DNA of 64,000 nucleotides, taken from assembly GCF_040939455.1 (NCBI RefSeq), contig NC_134106.1, positions 37,346,001 through 37,410,000 on the forward strand. The letters are read 5' to 3'. The translations under genes and the position numbers were made by a program. Positions 1 through 10,720 of this stretch are shown in pieces (position 1 is the first letter of the stretch; each line of letters starts with the position of its first letter). The DNA comes from Microcebus murinus (Eukaryota; Chordata; Mammalia; Primates; Cheirogaleidae). The notes beneath the pieces were generated by a model. The model was not told the DNA's origin and ran no database searches. It saw nothing but the letters and a program-made list of their open reading frames with translations.

Positions 1-514
1 AAATTCTGTTTTGGAGATGCGGCCATTTCAGATGGGCAACCGTGAGGGCAATCGAAGGGTGTCTTACATGCTGGAAGTTCTGAAGAGGCCGTGGGACCTG
101 GCAGGAACACATCAGTAGCTTTCCCTGCCCTTTGCTCTGCCACTGCAATGTAAACGTCAGCTTTATTTTACACGGAGCTAAGGAATCTTTTAGAATCCCA
201 TCAGACAAGTTGGTGGTTCATCCACCGATCCAGGGCAAAGCTTTGTTTCTTTGTTGTAACACGGGAATTTCTACTCACTTTGCTTCCCTGACTTCCTTTC
301 CTATTTCTTTTTGGTTTTCTTCAGAGCTGGTTGTATATGTATGTCAATACGTACTGCATATTGAAACTGTGCATTTTCAATTTTAAATCCTTAATATTCT
401 GCCTATGTTTGAATGTATTCAGAATATATAATACAGCTTTTTGAATTATATAATGTAAAACATTCTTAAAATATCTTTTTGTAAATTAGAAGAAAAAAGA
501 AACCAAAGTTAAGA
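1..514. other. Single-copy AT-rich sequence, nothing recognised
   Basis: There is no repeat, exon or RNA gene that I can recognise here. The 3' part becomes strongly AT-rich just before the Alu insertion site. An 84-codon open frame at 132-386 has no domain or conserved-looking composition and is best treated as chance. Confidence 0.5.
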
Positions 515-845
515 TTTTTTTTTTTTTTTTTTTTTGAGACAGAGTCTCACTCTGTTGCCCTGGCTAGAGTGCCCTGGCATCAGCCTAGCTCACAGTAACC
601 TCAAACTCCTGGGCTCAAGCAATCCTCCTGCCTCAGCCTCCCAAGTAGCTGGGACTACAGGCATGGGCCACCATGCCTGGCTAATTTTTTCTATATATTT
701 TTAGTTGGCCAATTAATTTCTATTTTTAGTAGAGACAGGGTCTCACTCTTGCTCAGGCTGGTTTTGAACTCCTGACCTTGAGCGATCCTCCTGCCTCGGC
801 CTCCCAGAGTGCTAGGATTACAGGCGTGAGCCACCGTGCCCAGCC
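515..845 (-). mobile_element. Full-length lemur-type Alu SINE, antisense
   Basis: A dimeric 7SL-derived SINE in antisense: it begins with a 21-base poly-T and ends with the complement of the Alu 5' end (gtgagccaccgtgcccagcc). The linker reads ctatatatttttagttggccaatt and the following arm contains gagcgatcctcctgcct, which are variants I associate with strepsirrhine Alus rather than AluJ/S/Y. It is flanked by a 14-bp target duplication with one mismatch (agttaagatttttt at 507-520, agttaaaatttttt at 846-859). This copy is the strongest taxonomic marker in the window. It is transcribed by Pol III in principle, but no activity is implied. Confidence 0.93.
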
Positions 846-1617
846 AGTTAAAATTTTTTATTTTATTATGGTATTTCTTACTGGTTGTGGTGTATAATTT
901 TGGTAACATTAGTGAGGGATCAGGTTTAAAAAATTTCTCCAATGTTGTTTCATTCAGCGGATTACAAATGTTTTTCAGCTCCTATTGCCAAATTGAAAAT
1001 GCATTTGCTAGTTTAAGGTGACCAGTCATTTCAAAACCTTTTTCCAGTTGTTAGGCATAGGATGAACATGAGTGATTCAGAGTGTTAAAACAAATACTAT
1101 GTGAGGATATTTTATAGATGAAAAGTTAGAATACATAAGAGTCTATATTAATGGAAATTTGGAGGGAACCCTTCTTTCAGGATAACTAGGTTATTTACTG
1201 TCCAGAAGTTTATCCTGTAATTATATAGAAAGTTTTTTCATTTCTCTGAGCTTTAGCACAGCTTCAGTGGACTCTGAGATTTGACAAATACGGTGCATTT
1301 TTCAATTTCAGAAGTCATGAGAAGAGGAATATAACTTTAGGAATTTATGAAACTTAAAGCAAGTACAGTGAAGAGAGATACATATTCCTTTTGTTCGTGT
1401 TCTGTTCCCATTCTATTATATTATCAACAAAGTTCATCCCTGGTGAGACTTAGACAAGTGGAAAGTTTCTCATTTTGAAGTTAGTTGTTTTTTAATTGGT
1501 CATACAAAAGAAAGGCTTACATTGATTTTGAAAGACAAAACATGTCATTGTTTTTTTCACTAATGCCCAACTTCTACATGGCTGACTGGATATTGTTCAA
1601 ATTTTCCAAAATAAAAA
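846..1617. other. Single-copy AT-rich sequence
   Basis: No recognisable repeat or coding exon was seen. The composition is ordinary AT-rich non-coding mammalian DNA. Confidence 0.45.
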
Positions 1618-1642
1618 AGAGAGAGAGAGAGAGAGAGAGAAA
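1618..1642. repeat. (GA)n microsatellite
   Basis: About eleven uninterrupted GA units follow an A-rich run. It is likely to be length-polymorphic. Open frames crossing it read as repeated Arg-Glu or Leu-Ser and are artefacts of the dinucleotide. Confidence 0.95.
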
Positions 1643-1920
1643 CACCCTTATTTTGGATCTGAACCCAGTCATGGAAAATTTCATCCTGAAAGGATAATTT
1701 TTCATAAATATGCAAGCAGCACATGGCAATGTGGCTACAATAGAATCTGCCCCTGGACTTCCATGCACAGTACCTTGCTGTAAACACTGGACTACAGGCA
1801 CACATAATATATCCAAAAGAAAAACACAGTATTTGGAGCCTAATCATCTATTTCCATGAGGATTGAGCATTTTTTCCCTCTAAGATCTATACTAGGGAAA
1901 GCAAGGTCTCTTACTTCACC
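1643..1920. other. Single-copy sequence
   Basis: I see no repeat, exon or regulatory element that I can support in this stretch. Confidence 0.4.
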
Positions 1921-1924
1921 TCTA

Positions 1925-2200
1925 TTCCACATTAATTCATAAATTTTTCAGCATGCCCATTATGTGAAAGGTGGTGTTGCTAGGGAAAAATCCTCAGTTT
2001 GCAATCCAATGGGGAAAATAAAGTGCACATATATTAAAATCTAAGTCTATTTGTATTAAGTGCCAAGTAGATGAGACAGACAGGAAGCACTGTGGCTCTA
2101 AGGAGGTCAAGCTCATGGGTGTGTGGGCTGTAATAGTCAGGAAGTCCTCCCAAGAACAGTAGAATTTGAATGATGGGTTAAAGATGGGGGGATTGGGATA
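1925..2200 (+). repeat. Possible degraded LINE 3'-end fragment
   Basis: The order of motifs resembles the old LINE 3' region found several times in this window: attaattcat..cccattatgtgaaaggtg, then a stretch with agtgccaagtag, aggaagcactgtgg, and gaatttgaatgatggg. The match is weak and the boundaries are uncertain, so it may be single-copy. Confidence 0.3.
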
Positions 2201-2601
2201 ATGCATGGAAGTGGGTGCACGTGGAATACTTACACAAAGAGGGGGTGTGGAGAGCTGGGGGCTGCCGGGAGCAGGGAGCCTGGAGTGTGCAGATGTATAT
2301 ATGTGGGGCCCCGCCGTGGGAGGTGTTGCTTGACCTCTGTAGGCACCTCGACCTTCCTTCATCTGGGTTCCTTCCAGCTGGGACGAAGAGGACTGGCTCA
2401 GCTCAGCTCTTCCAGGTCTGACCAAAGGACTATGCAACAGGAAGGTGAAGTCCTTGTAGAGCAAAGGGCATGAGAAGTCTCTTTAGACTTTAAAAACTAG
2501 GCTGTGCCTGTCTCCATACTTTCATTACATGCACTTAGATCTGGGAAGAGATTTAGCATCTCTCTGTACTAGTATTTTGAGAGAGGTTATGGTAATTGTT
2601 A
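2201..2601. other. Single-copy sequence
   Basis: Moderately GC-rich sequence with no recognised repeat. Overlapping open frames on both strands lack recognisable domains. Confidence 0.4.
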
Positions 2602-2799
2602 AGAGAGAGGCAAAAAGAGGCTGGGCGAGGTGGCTCACGCCTGTAATCCTAGCACTCTGGGAGGCCGAGGCGGGCGGATTGCTTGAGGTCAGGAGTTTGA
2701 GGTTGCTGTGAGCTAGGCTGACGCCACGGCACTCACTCTAGCCTGGGCAAAAAAGCGAGACTCTGTCTCAAAAAAAAAAAAAAGAGAGAGGCAAAAAGA
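2602..2799 (+). mobile_element. Short, internally deleted lemur Alu with perfect target duplications
   Basis: The element itself spans 2619-2782. It starts with the Alu left-arm 5' end (ggctgggcgaggtggctc) and runs normally to caggagtttga, then continues directly into the end of a lemur right arm (ggttgctgtgagctaggctg) and a poly-A tail. The missing segment is bounded by the caggagtttga motif shared by both arms. A perfect 17-bp duplication flanks it (agagagaggcaaaaaga at 2602-2618 and 2783-2799). Intact duplications and low divergence indicate a comparatively young insertion. Confidence 0.93.
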
Positions 2800-5700
2800 A
2801 AGAAGCAGAAGTTAATAGGGTGTGTTGGGATGAAGAGTGAGGGTACAGGTTTGAGGCTAGCATTCACAGACTAGTGCTGGCTGTTCTAGAAACAATAAAA
2901 GTCATTGGACAAACCCTGAAAGGGTGGTTTGGTATGGGTGCTACAAGCTTCCAGAGGTTGCCAGCTTTGCTGGATTTGAATGGTGAGCGTGCGCAATCTT
3001 AGGAGGTCTAGCAATAAGACTAGTTCTTTCCAAATTAGGAGATCCTGGCTTGTTAAGGCTGATAGAACAGAATACACACACTCCTGCTCTGGGTGCCCCT
3101 TCCCCCTGCCAGGAGTGGGAATGGAAAACGAGGGGCACCTGACAGCCCCAACATGAGGGAATCTGGGGTAGGGGGGCTTACTCCTGCCCTCAACACTATT
3201 CCTTTGACTGATAGTTTTATGGTACCCAGAGTTAAACATTAAAATTGGACTGTTTACATGCTCAGGACATGGAGAGCTAAACTGGGAAAGTAAGATAAAG
3301 ACAGGCTGATAAAGCACAGCTGACTCCTGCCATTGGGCCAAAACTCACGCCCTCTCAGGTAGATACATACAGGCATGCCCAGGACATCTTGCTGTTGAAA
3401 ACCTTTTAACAAATGCGCATATTATAGCGACTTCCCAATAGCCTTATACCTTTTAACTTGTGAGATAAATAAGAAGATATGGTTTGTCTCAAGGTGCTCA
3501 TAACAAAAACCAGACTAACACACACGAAACAATTAGAGAGTTGTCTTAGGTACTCTAGCGTGCTCATATAGCATGTTCTTCGTTCAGCAAACATTTGCTG
3601 CCTGCCTGCTGTGCTCCAGGCCCTGCATTAGAGGCTAGAAATTTTAAAACTCCAGTAACTTAGGCATTATAATATATAAATGTCATTTAAAGACATAGCA
3701 GTTGCTTCATATAATCACAATAGCCACTCTTCATTTGCCTCCTAGTAAAAAGTAATTGTGATCGAGTGTCTAGGGCAATGTAGTTTTCCTAAACTTTAAC
3801 CAGGTAGTTTTTAAATTGACATTTGGAAAATGGTCCCATTATACCTGTCTATAAACTGAGTCATGAAGGAAGTTTTCATAGGGCCCAGGTAGGAGTTTAC
3901 GATGTGCCTAAGTAGAGGCCGGTCAGGTCTGTTTTGGTTTGGGTGTTTATACCTGTGATTCACGCCCCATTTGACCCCTTGAGCCATTTCGTCTAGAATT
4001 CTATTCCTACTTCATCTGGCTCCCCTCGTTATCCCTTCTTTGGCCTATGGGTGAGAGCAGAGAGACCAGAGCTGGGTTTATTTTTTTGGTGCACAGCTGC
4101 CATGCGCTCACGCGTAGACACAAACGGGCAGAGCCTGTGGGAAGGCAAACACTGAGGACTGAAAGGAATGCGTGCTCTGTATTGAAAACAGCAGCGTGGC
4201 TTGCTTCGCCCTAAGTGCATGGTCAGCAGCCACTCCTCCTGTAACATGTATTGTCTGAGTCACTCATTTGGCACTTATTACATCCTGTCTTGGGTTTTTA
4301 GTAACCTTTGCATGCATTTGTTTCTTCTTCCCAGCTGCGCCTCCCCGGCCGTGCGCACACAGGTTTTCTTCCATTCAGATTCTTCAACGGTGCTCTTTAT
4401 GGGGAGCAAACTTCATCTTTTGAATAATTATGAAACGGTGATGTTTATCTTATCATAATAAAATATAAGTATTATTTATTCAAATAGTTATAAATTGACT
4501 TATTGAACTTTTTACAAACAGCTTTGAGGCATCATTGGCACACAATAAACACACATATTTATAGTGTGCAATTTGATACGTTTGAACTTGATGCCATGAT
4601 TTATTATTCAGTTTTTTCAGATAACATGATTTCTTATTTTTTTTCCCCAAAATAATGTTCAAGGAGCACTGATTTTATATAAGTTGACTATCTGAGAGTA
4701 TGAGGTAGGAATTTTGAAATGATACTTTGTGCTGTTGATAAGGGGGTAATTTGGTTCCCAGGTGATTTTCAGATTCTAGTTTTTTGCCATGGTGAGTTGA
4801 GGTGTGCTGGCCTACAGTGGGCATGCAATAAATCCTGCTCATTGAAGGTCATATGTACATCGTTGTCAAGTCTTCACCTCTGTGCCCTTTACAAAAAAGA
4901 ATATCTTATGTCTTTTATTTGTTTATTTTTCAATGGGAGGTGGTATATATGACCTCAGTAACTTAGTGCGTTTTATCCTCCTGATAAATCCGACCAACAT
5001 TTCACTTCCTGAGCGCAGGGATGCTGCTGGCCAAGTCCAGGTTCCATTAAGAAAGTAGGTTGCTATTCCCACTGCTGCAAAGTGTCTTTCTCTCAGGATC
5101 CCTCTTTGATTTGCGCAAGAGCTGAGGGAGTCCTGCAAGGTAATTCAGCGCCCAGCTAGGCCGGCTGAGTTTTAATTGATTCTAATTAGCACCCCCATAG
5201 GCTGTGACAATTTTTTTCCCCCAAGCAGTCAGCCAAGTGGCATTAGGAAATGTGAGAGAGACATCTTTCTTTGGAATCATCAAAGAGGCAAAACTATTTT
5301 AGGCTCAGTCTCTGCAGGTCCTGCCTTTCTCAGAAATAGAGAGGAAGTGAGATGAGGAAAAGAATACCCGAGAAACAAGCTGCTGGGTAGTGTGCATTCT
5401 GGACCCAACTGTGGGCTCAGTGCAGCAGGGAAGGATGCTGAGGGTCTTTGCTCTCCAATCCCTTTGACTCTAGTTGGGAAGAATGAGATATGGGATGTAA
5501 TCAAGTCTGACTGCTTTCTGGTTGCTGGGGAAATGTTTCTTGGGAGCAAATTTATGGTCATTTCAGAAGGCATCATCTTCTTACCTGCGACAAGTCATTA
5601 GAGCTGGAATTGCATGCCTATGCCAAAAGAATAAAATCCAACAAAACAAACAGTCCACAGGCACTCCATCCCTCCATACTCCATTGGGATTCAGCATCCG

Positions 5701-7504
5701 CCTTTGGTAAAGGATGTTCTTGTTTCTCCATCCCTTGGCTACACGTATGTTGTCCATTGATGGGTAGTTAAATTTGTAGCCAATTATCAATCATCTGTGG
5801 TGGTGTGGGGCAGAAATAATGTGGGAGCTAAATCCATGATCAACCCGAGGCCATGTTAGTCAGAGGTTTCAGCCTTCCTTGCCAGTGAACACCCGGAAAC
5901 CGCTTCAGAGTGCAACTGGCTTGGTGTTGGGGGGTGAGAAATTATGCCAGAGCTGGAGAAAATTGTAAATTTTAGGGGGAATTTCTTTATTCCCTTCTTT
6001 TCCATTTGGTGACGTGATGGTCTCTTTTCACCTCCTTGAAACCTGCTCTCAGGAATATCTGCAGCCAGCCATTTCCAGCCCAGTGTGAACATAAGCCAGT
6101 GGGTTCTCTTTTTCAGGAAATTTGCCTTTTAGATCTGGGCCTCCTTGATGAACTGGATGGCCTTGGCACCTGGTGAAGGAACCACAGCTGAGGGGATTGG
6201 CAGGCATGATTCTGACATTGCACTGGGGAGGAAAAGGCCTACTTCATGCGTGCTCACACGAGTACCAGGGGCAAGCTTAAGGCTGGGTTTCCAAATATCT
6301 GACCTACACCTGCAGCAGGAAATACATTCTGCCTTGCGGCACAGTGTGCACATGTAAGGAACAGCAGAACAACACTTACCCTTACTGCATGAGAGACATT
6401 TAATGTATTTTAATGACCTATTATTTCACCTTTTAAACAGATATTGGTTGGACCTACTAAATTGATTTCACAACCAATATTGGCACATGACCTATGGGGC
6501 CAGGCCAAGTGGCTGTTTGGGTTTTCTGCATCTGGGTGCCTGGTCAGGGCTGTTGGAGCTGCCACGGGGCTCTCACTTCTTTTGCCAAAGGGGCACCCAG
6601 ACTCAGGGCTGGGTCTGCCAGGGGTAGGGGTGCTTTTTGGCATGTGCATAAGGAGTGGTGCACGTGTCCGAGAAAGGAATGCATGGAACTTGTGTGCCCA
6701 CCCCACCCCCATTTGTAATCTACGCAGCATCTGTGTGGCCAGCAGCCTGCTGGCAGTATGTATCACATAGAGGAAACAGAAGGTGGAATGTCACAGGTGA
6801 GGAGAGGCTAGATCCAGAGGGAGAAGGGACACCCGCCACAGCTATGGCACTGGTCAGAGTATCTGTTGCAGGCTTTTTCTTCACACCCCTTTCCCCTTTA
6901 CTTTGTGGTCTGAAAATTGGCCAAAATATCAGGAAGGTGCTGAGCTGAGATGAGAAGAAAAGGGTTCATGTTACCTAAACACTGGCCAGTGACTCTTAAG
7001 AGAATCAAGATTTGGCTGAAGAGAAGAGCTAAAATCTATGTGCATGGAAAAATAAAGATCAGTTCTCTGTTAAAAAAGGAAAATATTGTTATTAAGTTGA
7101 CCAACCATTTTTTGAAATCTTTCTCTGTACCTGGGACTGAGCAAGATACTATATTGTTTAAATGGCTGCTTATGGTCACTGTGGAATTACAATAATTGAT
7201 TTTTGTAAAAGATGAGGTTTGCCTATTTGCATGAATGCCCTCATTTGAATTCTCTGATTTTTCTTTAGCTCCAGCTCCTTACTAAGTGTACATTTCCTGC
7301 AAGCAGAAGACTCACTGCTATAATTCAAATAATGACCATCGTGCCAGGAGGGAGTGCCAGGGAGTTAATTAACATTAGCAAAATAGTTGCCAGGTTCCGT
7401 AGGTTAAGGAAAATAATTTTCTTTTCCCCTCGTGCTCTTGATAGCACCATGTAGAGCTGCTTTACATGCATGTGAAGGCATTTAGTTTCTGTCACTGAGA
7501 TTTG
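2800..7504. other. 4.7 kb of mostly unrecognised single-copy sequence
   Basis: I see no gene here. A short stretch near 3585-3640 (tgtgctccaggccctgcatt) resembles the gtgccaggcactg core of MIR/L2-type repeats but is too short to place. Many open frames of 60-118 codons occur on both strands; none has a recognisable domain and several overlap each other in opposite directions. Parts around 6480-6720 are more GC-rich. Some of this block may be conserved non-coding DNA, which cannot be judged from one sequence. Confidence 0.4.
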
Positions 7505-7690
7505 TCATTCAACAAATATTCATTGTGTGTCCATGTCCCTGGATACTGAGTAGGCACCCAGGGTGAGGTAGGACCGACAGGTGCCTTCCCTTGAGGAACA
7601 GAGTTGAGGACAAGCTAAGGCTTACTCACGTGCAAGCACCAAAAAGGGCCCTGAGACCTGCTACTATGTGATCAGTAAAGGTTCTACTCA
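7505..7690 (+). repeat. Old LINE 3' fragment (L2/L1M type)
   Basis: It begins with tcattcaacaaatattcatt, a hallmark of an old mammalian LINE 3' region, and goes on to the gaggtag..ccttcccttgaggaac section that usually reads as ccctgccctcatggagc. The rest is degraded. Confidence 0.5.
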
Positions 7691-8975
7691 GTCTATACCA
7701 GTGAGGATTAAGGGTATTTGCAGATGACGGAAAATCTAAATTAACAGTGGCTTGACGACACAGATTTTATTTTCTCAAGAATAACAAGTCTTGATCAGGG
7801 CTGATGTGATGTTCCATGAAGTTATTCAGGATCCACGCTCTCTCCAACTTTCCACTCCATCATCCCTAGACTGTGGCCTCCATTCACATGGTCCCAGGTG
7901 CCTGCCAGAGCTCCAGCTATCAAGTATTCCAGGAGAAAGGGGAGAAGAAGGGTACGCTTTCTTCCTTTTAAGGAAGGTTGGGAGATACAGTTTTTATTCC
8001 AGGTAGTCATGTGCACACCCAAAAATTGGGAGAAATATTCTTAAGGGAAAAGGGGAGAATGAGTACTGAGGTAGGCAACTAGCAGCCTCTCCCCAGGTAT
8101 GGGGTGCAGTGGTGTGAGAAAGCTTTGTAAGCGGGTGGCATGTGATTCAGGCTTTCATGGACTGAAAGGCACTTGGATGAGACTGGCTGACCCCCTGTAC
8201 ACCGGAAACTAGACCCCATTGCTGTGACAAATATGGCCACATAGAGCTTGCAAAGGTCCTGTTCTAGCAGCTTGGTCACTACCTACCCACTGATAGAACC
8301 CTCACCACCCAGTAGTTCCACAAGACAAGTTATAGCTTAGCAGGTTTTGGTTATTATTACTATTTTAAAATTTAAGTACAGGACATTTTTCAGGAATAAT
8401 ATAGAGAATCACATGTGGAAGTTCTTAGAATGGGATCCTAGTCCCTTATCTTGTGTTTGTTCTCTGTGAAACACACAGCTGGCTCTATAAAGCAGGGCAA
8501 GTTTTAAAGGGGAGGGGAAGGGAGAAACCCAAAGGGCCTTGGAAGGGGAAATGCAGCTGGAGGGGCTAGAGAAAAACTTTTCCCTCTTCATGATCTTCCT
8601 GCTTCTGTTCTGTTTCACCTAGATCCCAGAGCTGCAATCAGCAATTTAATTTTCCCCCCTTTTCTCCTCCCCTAACAGTTTGCAGAATACAGAGGCAGCA
8701 GGATTATATTTGTAAGGGCCATGCTGCCAACATACTAAAGTTGTCTACCACTACTGCATTTGGTAAGCATTATTCCACAGGTACCACTTGATGCACTTAG
8801 CCAAAAGAAAAAAAAGTATATATTTGGAAAGAGAGAGATGGGATTATCATTATGCATATATGATATGCTTGTATACTATAAGATATGCTATTTATGACAG
8901 ACAACAAAAAATGCAGTGAGGTGGTTTGATGTGGAATTAAAATACAAAAATTGAGAGGAAAAACAACCAGGTAGA
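7691..8975. other. Single-copy sequence
   Basis: No recognised exon or RNA gene. The last 180 bases may be divergent L1 sequence continuing into the L1M fragment downstream of the retro-insertion, because the flanking sequence on the far side (from 9680) is L1. Confidence 0.4.
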
Positions 8976-8989
8976 AAACTGAATGGAAG

Positions 8990-9664
8990 AGACGCATGGT
9001 GCCAAGGAGCCTTGGTAACTACCAAGCTATGGAGCCTCTGTTACCTTTGAACCCAAATTTAAGACGTGTAGATTTGTGCTCTTCCTCCTCTAAATGTTTT
9101 TAGAAGTAGTTGAAAAGAGGGAAAAGAGGTAGTGAGCTCCTCAGCTCAAACCTCTATGGGAACCATTAAGTTTACTGGTCTATTTGGTTTTAGAGGATCC
9201 TGAAGAGGAGCTAAACAAGATGAGAACAGTGCCTCATCTTGCTCACCAGCGTATCCCAGGGCTTAGAAATTCTAAATTGAGTAGAACATAGATTATAATA
9301 TTCTGAAATGGCCGGGCACAGTTGCTCACACCTGTAATCACAGCACTTTGAGAGGTCAAGACAGGAGGATTGCTTAAGGCCAGGAGTTTGAAACCAGCCT
9401 GGTCAACATAGCAAGACCCCATCTCTTAAAAAAAAAAAAATTACGGTGTGAAACTGATAATGGTTACCTCCACGGAGGGAACTGGGTTTCTGGAAAACAC
9501 GTCATGCTAGGAGGATCATTCACTCTATATCCCTATGTACGTTTTTTAAAAAAAAAATTTTATCTGTACTTGTGTTCTTAGAACCCTATGTACTTTTAAA
9601 TGTGAATGTATTACCCCTCCAAAAATTATTATAGTTGAAACTTTGTAAAAAAAAAAAAAAAAGG
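8990..9664 (+). mobile_element. Poly-A-tailed retro-insertion of unknown source, with target duplications
   Basis: A 675-bp block is flanked by identical 14-bp direct repeats (aaactgaatggaag at 8976-8989 and 9665-9678) and ends in a 16-base poly-A run (9647-9662) just inside the right repeat. These are the marks of LINE-mediated retroposition. The body is not L1. It contains an Alu monomer and otherwise unrecognised sequence, consistent with a 3' UTR fragment of a processed transcript or a chimeric retrocopy. There is no clear AATAAA just before the A-run. The downstream flank is L1 ORF2-like, so it appears to have landed in an older L1. Confidence 0.62.
9310..9440 (+). mobile_element. Free Alu left monomer (FLAM-like)
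   Basis: It matches a single Alu left arm: ggccgggcacagttgctcac at the start, aaccagcctggtcaac in the middle, then atctctt and a 13-base A-run. There is no right arm. It lies inside the retro-insertion, so it was probably part of the copied transcript. Confidence 0.85.
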
Positions 9665-9679
9665 AAACTGAATGGAAGC

Positions 9680-10720
9680 AAAGGCCCCATTCATGGTAAG
9701 GATAAGGGAGAATAAAAAAGATGAACTAGCTCTGCCACATATTACACATTTTAAACAATATTACGTATAGTATTGATACTATACACTTGGATACAAGTAT
9801 AAAGTATTGATACTTGAATAGCCAGAGAGATTAATAGTACAGAATAGAATATGGAACTAGATACCGATATACATAGAAAACTTGTCTTTAGTGGCATTTT
9901 GTGTCAGTGAGGAATGATAGATTATTCAATAAATACTTTGTGACAACTGGGTAGTGTTTTGGATCTATATCTCACTTCTTAGGCCAACATAAATGCCAGA
10001 TGGGACAAAAATTTAAATATTAAAAGTAGTAGAAGAAAACAGAGATTTTTTTTATTTAAATTTTTTCCCCAGCCTTTAAGTTTGTTTTACAGAGAAATTT
10101 GAAAACTATTTCAGTAGCATGGTCTTTCTAGGTATAACACAAACCCTGGTAATAAGAAAGATTAATGTATTAAATTTCAAAAAACTAAAAAAACAAAAAC
10201 AAAAACCCAGGTTGCCTGGAGACTGAGTCCCTGAAAGCTTCATGGACCAACAGAGGCAAGTCAAAGGATAAGCAATGAATTGAGAATCACATATCAAAAC
10301 CAAAAGACTAATATCCTTAATTTATAGAGAGTTCTAATAAATAAGAAAAGATCGATAACATAATGGAAAAATAGGGGAAAGACATAAATAGATAATTGAC
10401 AGAAAAAGAAATAAATGACAAATATACAAAAAGATATTCAATTTATAAGTTATCTTTTCTTTAACTGTCAGAGTGATAAGCATAAAAAAAATCTTATCAT
10501 TGAGGATGGAGGAACCAGACATCCATGGATAATAGGAGCATAAATTGGTATAACTTCTAGAGTGAGTGTTTTGATAATCTTTATCAAAATGAAAAATGCA
10601 CATACCCATTAACACAGTAATCCCACTTTCAGCACTGTTATCCTACAGAAATATTTATGTGCAAAGACATGTACGAGAATATTCCTTGCAGCATCTAAAT
10701 GTCTTTTATTACTCCATGTT
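9680..10720 (+). mobile_element. L1M-type LINE-1 fragment (end of ORF2), sense
   Basis: The block follows the late L1 ORF2 order: gaactagctctgccacatat, acagaatagaatatgg, attattcaataaat, ccagatgggac, ctaatatccttaat, caattccacttc-like cagtaatcccactttc, and atcctacagaaatatt. There are many substitutions, indels and stops, so no protein is encoded. A degraded central part (10190-10300) is unlike the consensus. It is 5'-truncated and interrupted upstream by the retro-insertion. Confidence 0.82.

Noticed and set aside
1485..1847. Arg-Glu or Leu-Ser repeat proteins
   Set aside because: Direct translation of the (GA)n microsatellite.
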